Source: Apostichopus japonicus (taxonomy: Eukaryota > Echinodermata > Holothuroidea > Aspidochirotida > Stichopodidae). Taken from it: a DNA stretch of 64,000 bases. Shown here in pieces: positions 61,101 to 64,000 of this stretch (position 1 is its first letter; each line of letters opens with the position of its first letter). The stretch lies in contig NC_092575.1 of the NCBI RefSeq assembly GCF_037975245.1, positions 21,219,841 to 21,283,840 of the forward strand. Reading direction: 5' to 3'. The notes under the pieces are model-generated. The model searched no databases. It saw only the letters and a list, made by a program, of their open reading frames with translations, and was not told where the DNA came from. The translations under genes and the position numbers were made by a program.

Positions 61101-63427
61101 GCTAAATCAAATCTGAGAGCTACAAAAGATGAACTTGTGAAGTCTCACCTGGAATATGCCAAAGAATCCATGGCCTTACAAGAGGTCCTGAAGCAGACTA
61201 GGGAAGCCTTGAATCAGCAACAATTGGTAAAGCGACTAAAGCTCCTTTCACACTTTTCCAGATGGCGCCACAGTTTGGAACGATCAGTAGTGCAATGCGA
61301 TCTGGCAGCGTCTGTGACCTAGAAAGGCGATAATTCATATCCAGAACGGGTTGATACGGGTCCAGTACGGGTTATAACGGCGTTGTTATGGGTTGATAAG
61401 GATGTCACGAATTGCTTCCCGGATCTACTCCATATAGGTACATATTACTTACAGATAGCTACAGCTTTCTTACAGGTTGATGTGTTTCCCCTACGGCTTA
61501 CTATTGGCTGTAACATATCCCCTAAGTGTTAAATGGATTGGTACGGTACTATGAAAGGACCTTTCGCCCGATGCAGTCATTCATTCCACACCTTGTTTCA
61601 TACATTGAAGGACCTCCGAAACCTCACCAGAAAGACATGCATATCTGGATCCAGGCCTAAATTCAACATCGAATCCAAACTCTGATGACTCTGTAGCTGC
61701 TAATGCTGGGCTCTCCCTCTTATCTCTTGATTCCCTCTTCTTTGGTGGTGTAATGAACTGCAGTGATGGTGAGATGTGCTCCTATTGATGGAGAAAGGCA
61801 GAATGATGGAACAGTTAGGCAAGCGTCACCACTTGACCAAAGCTTCGGGTACCTCGATTCGTAGCAATCCGTTCCAACCTGTTACAACAAGTTGCAACCC
61901 GTAGCAAATTGTATCAAGCAGTAGTAATGCATACGTACCATTACTTGGCATGATCCGTTTCTATACGTACCAACCTGTAGTGGATATGTCTACGATCACA
62001 TGATCACGGCTTACTAAGAAGCACTAAGGGTCCACTATGGGTTGCTACGTATCGTCTACGGGTTGCTATGGTCCTATTCTGCTTTCAATCGGTGGTTGGA
62101 CTTGTAAATGTTCAAAAATTGCCACGGATGCGCCCGTAGCCCAGATCTGGCAAGACCCCGCGCGATCCAGGAAAGTGTGAAAGGTGCTTACATATAGAAG
62201 CCTAAGTGAATTATGACTGTAGAACAATGTGTATCTGTAGCCAGTATACCATCAGTAGAAAAGAAGTGTGTCTTTATGAAGTGAGGAAAATATTGTGACT
62301 TAGACCATTAATATGTTGAATTTGTGATCAAATATATATTCCACTGTTGAAGGTATTACAAGGTGACGACATAATCTTGAGCTTTACAGAAATAGTTCAA
62401 TGAGTTAAAACATATGTTCAAATTTCATGCTACATTGTATTACAAGTAATGTGAAGTGAGTATGAGTACATTCACCTAAATGCTAAAATCAGTTGGTTAT
62501 ATCAACTGAAGACATAGTTGGTGTCATTTGACAGGTGAAAAACTAATGTTCTTTTTGGTTACTTGGAAGTTACCATAGGTAGGCAAGTTACCTATACAGT
62601 CAAGTTGGTGCGTGTGTGTTTATATGACGTCCTAGCTTGTAAACACAATATCTTAAGATCGGCCACCTCTGCAGTTGTCATATTTGGCATGTGGCCTCCC
62701 CACAATTAGTACAAGAACCCTATTGGTTTTGGGTGGACTTCAAAGGTAATTTGGGTTCAGCAACGGTCACACTCTGTAAAGCCTTATAAACACAAACCTT
62801 GTAAACCTGATATCCCAATATAAATATACTGTAGGTTATACCACATAGCTCATAGATGGCATGTGTCTTTCTTACAGGAAGTACTGTACATGAGCCCTAT
62901 TATTTTGGGTGGAGGTCAAAGTTCATTAAGGGTCAGCAGAGGTCCAAATTTTGAAACATCGAATGAGCTTTATATTGAGAAGCTAACCTGCAAAAAAGAT
63001 CATATATGCATGGTAGATTCCCCAAATGATAAGTAAAATTGCTGCACAATTAGGTCTAAGTGAAAGCTCATTTAAGGTTTGCAGAAGTCAAACCTTACTA
63101 AAGGTCAAGTCCTAACGAAGTTGTAAAACTTATGCTGCTTTGACTTCCGTGTTGCTTTGGGTGGAGGTCAAAGGTCGGCTTAGGTACATGCAGCATGAAC
63201 TTCAGCCAAGGTTAGCTTGCAAACTACTCTTGTCCTGCATATGTAATGTATTTATAGGCAAGTACCTCTGGGAAAGGTTTCCCTCTGGTTTAATGTTTCT
63301 GTACACCAAATGAGATATCTTTCCTATTTTTTTTATTAGCAGGTTTCATCTGCATCTGTTATGGAGGAAGAAACCCTACTTGCAGGATGTGAAACTCCAG
63401 ATGTATCACAAGAATCAACTTTGGCAG
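43107..63427 (+). CDS. Gene 2: beta-propeller, DED-like domain and long coiled coil (3' incomplete)
   Basis: Exons 43165-43184 (coding), 51472-52318, 57685-57955, 58712-59994, 61089-61226 and 63343-63427 join in phase (2, 0, 1, 0, 0, then 1 out) to 881 complete codons. Residues 1-7 are MATRKTS. About 15-289 form a propeller-like region of repeated beta strands. About 290-379 fit a death-effector-type fold. About 380-853 are coiled coil made of 14-residue repeats. DED domains bind other DEDs in apoptosis and innate-immune signalling; a propeller is usually a ligand-binding module, and the coiled coil would oligomerise the protein. No signal peptide or membrane segment is seen, so it is probably cytoplasmic. 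I do not recognise the family. The gene continues beyond 64000. Confidence 0.68.
43310..43885 (-). mobile_element. hAT-like element (CAAGGGCGGCGGAAG end), interrupted, other end missing
   Basis: It starts CAAGGGCGGCGGAAGC and matches the reverse of 4436-4664 (TTTAATCTGGGGGG, GGACTGATGCAGCC, GCGTATACACATCACTCC). It is broken at 43481 by another element and resumes at 43821 (CCCTCAAGGAAA, TGCAAATTGGGAAACAA). Similarity ends near 43885. Confidence 0.65.
43481..43820. mobile_element. hAT-like MITE (CAGTGGCGGAGC ends) nested in another element
   Basis: Same ends and interior as 2969-3346, including the hairpin core and CTCCCTAGATCGCCGGAAATG-type flank. Outside are CCCCACTC (43473-43480) and CCCCCCTC (43821-43828), seven of eight identical, in a C-rich target. 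Confidence 0.8.
43886..44181 (+). other. Gene 2 intron 1 sequence
   Basis: Unremarkable AT-rich stretch between elements. Confidence 0.4.
44182..44561. mobile_element. hAT-like element, CATAGGCGTAGGAGC ends, near-perfect 8-bp duplication
   Basis: Ends CATAGGCGTAGGAGC and GCTCCTACGCCTATG are exact inverse complements. Flanks are GTAGTAAA (44174-44181) and CTAGTAAA (44562-44569). An internal perfect hairpin GCGCGCGCTTAGCGCGCG is at 44472-44490. Partial copies are at 2946-3590 and 33917-34258. No coding capacity. Confidence 0.83.
44640..45290 (+). repeat. Dispersed repeat with terminal hairpin TAGCTCATACCAGC...
   Basis: It opens with a near-palindrome, TAGCTCATACCAGC then ATGCTGGTGTGAGCTA. It continues with a body of repeated phrases (GAAACTTGG(A/T)CACAA, GGGGTCAAAGGTCAC, GAGGTCAAAGGTCATTTAGG). 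It belongs to the broad class of AGGTCA-rich repeats in this window, but its 5' hairpin is distinct. Confidence 0.6.
45285..45602 (-). CDS. Hypothetical 105-codon minus-strand frame
   Basis: The frame starts at ATG 45602 and ends in TAA. Its second half (LTALAELNHKCKQTLQRLGD and on to LWQKVKAQ) has an amphipathic helical pattern and mixed composition that look less random than neighbouring frames. It lies between two repeats in intron 1 of gene 2, antisense to it. It may be a fragment of an unrecognised mobile element or chance. Confidence 0.22.
   Translation of the reverse strand: MPLTYPIKLSPLYLSRPEALLAKILAGCLHTSGSKTSKNRQVLIGYRALMLTVQQLITTPSPALIPLTALAELNHKCKQTLQRLGDELKELWQKVKAQIFLNNGD
45656..45863. 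repeat. Possible TIR element (CAGTGGCGTGGCCAGG ... CCGCCGCCCCTG)
   Basis: The right part (TGTAGAAAAAGGGCACATTTTT to GGTTCCGCCGCCCCTG) is the reverse of 4090-4180. The two ends are weak inverted repeats and there is no target duplication, so it may be two fragments. Confidence 0.4.
45864..46553 (+). other. Gene 2 intron 1 sequence, no gene seen
   Basis: A G-rich block lies at 45970-46000. No coding or named repeat. Confidence 0.4.
46870..50129 (+). mobile_element. Non-LTR retrotransposon (CR1/L2-like), nearly full length, inactive
   Basis: It has an endonuclease plus reverse transcriptase ORF and a 3' end GCAATAAAGTTTAAC followed by a TTAC microsatellite (about 50113-50129), as in CR1/L2-group elements. 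The 5' limit is a guess. It lies in gene 2 intron 1 in sense orientation, inside the hAT-like element. Confidence 0.78.
46986..49942 (+). pseudogene. LINE polyprotein: AP endonuclease and reverse transcriptase, frameshifted, motif A mutated
   Basis: The first frame (46986-47453) has a basic segment (RKRKRGKAGGVRKRNRR) and the endonuclease start MGNVQSITNKIDE. The reading then shifts near 47392-47400 to the frame that holds FTETWL and runs to the stop at 49940-49942. That part carries GGGVCIYV, INGDFNH, ADHNLV, then the RT blocks: KAAGPD, RPIALT, TGAPQGTVLAPFLF, FADDTAM (motif C intact), KYLGIHL. Motif A reads FFHFSSAFN, with His in place of the catalytic Asp (codon 48980-48982). The enzyme would nick target DNA and copy its RNA there, but this copy cannot. 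Confidence 0.9.
50562..51471 (+). other. Gene 2 intron 1, 3' end
   Basis: No gene or repeat recognised; ends in the acceptor CACACACACAG at 51461-51471. Confidence 0.5.
51472..52318 (+). CDS. Gene 2 exon 2: beta-propeller-like region (282 residues)
   Basis: Open across 847 nt, with acceptor CACACAG and donor CACACA|GTAAGT. At least five blade-like segments alternate hydrophobic beta strands with turns: WFMDVLDTGRLAVAGY, PVCLLDDRLFLTCCND, LVYVGLDSKEVIVLDS, LFICTVDWRALMYNSEG, LIFILWGGEGRQVVVYS and NRLFLVISTTGEVYEY. This is the pattern of NHL/WD-type propellers, which bind protein or RNA. A 21-bp repeat (52151-52211) inserts SGGHSAI, SGGHSSI and SGGHILA in a loop. I cannot assign it to a named family. 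Confidence 0.72.
52440..53740. repeat. Roughly 210-bp tandem repeat, about six diverged copies
   Basis: Each unit carries GTGAATGCGGAATTTTATTG, TTGTTAAGATGGAGATCAAA, ATGGTGGAAAA, TTTAGGCCATTGGA and TTTTCTTATTTTCTGACTAT. The GTGAATG word falls near 52630, 52843, 53054, 53268, 53469 and 53677. Confidence 0.88.
54411..56830. repeat. Roughly 0.9-kb tandem repeat, 2.4 copies, rich in AGGTCA
   Basis: TCTGACATGGTTGATATT marks unit starts near 54661 and 55566; a diverged third start is at 56513. Each unit also has GTCGACCCGC(G/A)TCTAGGTGACC, GGTTGACCTCCRGTGACCTTTA, CCGATCCAAACTGTCCATAG and CATCTGACCGTGAGGTCAAA. AGGTCA-type half sites occur dozens of times, for example AGGTCAAAAGGTCAAAGG at 55033. 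The left flank has a GT run at 54456-54469. Confidence 0.85.
57685..57955 (+). CDS. Gene 2 exon 3: DED-like domain
   Basis: Acceptor TTTTTATAG, donor CAAG|GTGTAG, phase 0 to 1. The 90 residues start SDIFTFENFLIHS and have the six-helix spacing of death-effector domains: helix 2 with DCQKLLDYFKV, the turn before APFSSFVHHLREAGKVS, and DDISHLMTACSDKGLSKLV at the end. The RxDLL charge motif of classic DEDs is replaced by KGLSKL, so it may be a divergent DED or another death-fold member (CARD, PYD). Confidence 0.62.
57956..58711 (+). other. Gene 2 intron 3
   Basis: GTGTAG to ATGGTTGTTTCAG. No repeat or gene recognised. Confidence 0.5.
58712..59994 (+). CDS. Gene 2 exon 4: coiled coil of about 29 fourteen-residue repeats
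   Basis: Acceptor TTGTTTCAG, donor AAAGAG|GTTAGA, phase 1 to 0; 427 residues plus the split codon. The consensus unit is LKTTEEERQQLTGR, alternating with LKTTEEERQQLKDT, so 14 residues are two heptads with Leu at a/d-like positions. Units with KVA or RDK ends occur in a regular larger pattern. At DNA level it is a 42-bp minisatellite. Long antisense frames here are shadows. Confidence 0.82.
59995..61088 (+). other. Gene 2 intron 4
   Basis: GTTAGA to TTTACATGACAG. Contains a short AGGTCA-type fragment near 60180-60310; otherwise unremarkable. Confidence 0.5.
61089..61226 (+). CDS. Gene 2 exon 5: further coiled coil
   Basis: Acceptor ACATGACAG, donor CAATTG|GTAAAG, phase 0 to 0. It encodes ELEEAKSNLRATKDELVKSH and continues to QTREALNQQQL, a coiled coil no longer made of the 14-residue repeat. 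Confidence 0.72.
61239..62189. mobile_element. DNA transposon-like element with GCTCCTTTCACAC / GTGTGAAAGGTGC ends
   Basis: AGCTCCTTTCACACTTTTCC faces CAGGAAAGTGTGAAAGGTGC about 950 bp away as imperfect inverted repeats. The interior is a set of subrepeats CGGGTTG/CAACCCG facing each other (for example ACGGGTTGATACGGGT near 61346 and ACCCGTAGCAAATTG near 61897). Only TA-like bases flank both sides; superfamily unassigned. No coding capacity. It lies 13 bp after a splice donor. Confidence 0.62.
62190..63342 (+). other. Gene 2 intron 5, 3' part
   Basis: AT-rich with an AGGTCA repeat at 62600-63210; ends at TTTTTTTATTAGCAG. Confidence 0.5.
62600..63210 (+). repeat. Dispersed repeat rich in AGGTCA half-sites (copy 3)
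   Basis: It starts with GTGCGTGTGTGTTTATATGA and CTAGCTTGTAAACACAATATC and repeats GTGGAGGTCAAAG/AGGTCAGC words. Related to 14784-15400 and 21440-22000. Confidence 0.6.
63343..63427 (+). CDS. Gene 2 exon 6: short acidic exon
   Basis: Acceptor TTATTAGCAG, donor GGCAG|GTACGT, phase 0 to 1. It encodes VSSASVMEEETLLAGCETP and ends with SQESTLA. The protein continues outside the window. Confidence 0.65.
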
Positions 63428-64000
63428 GTACGTAGGATCACAATGAAAAGACAAAGTACTGCTGCTCAATGAAAATATCAAAGCAGGCAGTACAGTTTTT
63501 CCTTATATCAGTCTGTTTGTCCTTAAATAGTTCTACCTGCAGATCTTCAAAGTTGTCAGGGGAGATGTTGGAAGATTGGGCTGCAGAGGGGGGTGGGGTG
63601 GGTGGTCCTTCAGTTGATTTAATTAATGTAGATGCATTGCCAAACTGTCAATGATGTTGAAGATATTGAAAGTCAAGTAGGCTGTGCTCAGGTGTAAATA
63701 AATCAAGGGGTACCAGGGAAAGAAGATATCTTTTTAAAGGATAGTCAGGCCGTCCAGGGATAAATTAATTTGTCTTCCTTCTTAACCTCATCTTGGTTTT
63801 GGTGGATCTTCTTTCTCACCTGAGATCATTGAAGCAATACACTGGTACTAATATACTCCTTAAATAAATCTTACTCTATTGTGTATTGATGAGTGTTTAT
63901 GAAGATGGAAACAGAATAATTATACATACTGTATGTGTCAAAGTTCACCTAGGTTTAATCATCTTTAGAAATGCTATGAAACTCCAAATGTGCGCTAATC
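63428..64000 (+). other. Gene 2 intron 6, start (runs off the window)
   Basis: Begins GTACGTAGG. No further exon is seen to the window end. Confidence 0.5.

Overview
This is eukaryotic, intron-rich DNA. There is no operon structure and coding blocks are short and bounded by GT/AG sites. DIRS, non-LTR and SINE retroelements and many short hAT-like elements fill the introns. An invertebrate animal is certain enough. An echinoderm (for example a sea cucumber or urchin) is my best guess from this repeat mix and from the DED and SAM gene content, but it is an inference.

Two plus-strand genes can be assembled from splice sites and codon phase. Gene 1 (start codon 6330, stop 22642-22644) has nine coding exons that join without a phase conflict into about 429 residues. 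It has two SAM domains, an acidic linker and a short basic C-terminus. Gene 2 starts at 43165 and runs off the right edge. Six exons join in phase into at least 881 residues: a 7-residue leader, a beta-propeller-like region in a single 847-nt exon, a death-effector-like domain, a long coiled coil built from about 29 copies of a 14-residue unit, and a short acidic exon. The combination of propeller, DED-like domain and coiled coil suggests a signalling or innate-immune scaffold, but I cannot name the family.

Layout: 1-5000 is a nest of short hAT-like elements, three of them with perfect 8-bp target duplications. 5000-22870 is gene 1. Its intron 7 opens with a 24-bp minisatellite of about 68 copies that begins exactly at the exon 7 splice donor, followed by a SINE and a 74-bp tandem array. 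23585-30700 is a SINE split by a 6.7-kb DIRS-type element whose inverted termini and internal complementary region are all visible. 31100-38300 holds two foldback-like elements, the 3' end of a LINE, an interstitial telomeric block and further repeats. 40380-40471 may be an exon of a minus-strand gene. 41650-42074 is a pure polypyrimidine tract. 43107-64000 is gene 2. Its first intron contains several hAT-like elements, including a 4-kb one (46554-50561, perfect 8-bp duplication) that itself carries a non-LTR retrotransposon with a frameshift and a lost catalytic aspartate. Later introns hold roughly 210-bp and 900-bp tandem repeats and a TIR element.

Many dispersed repeats in the introns carry AGGTCA half-sites, often as AGGTCAAAGGTCA. 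The most interesting signals are the gene 2 domain order, the splice-donor minisatellite in gene 1, the complete DIRS end/ICR logic, and the nested hAT/LINE insertion.
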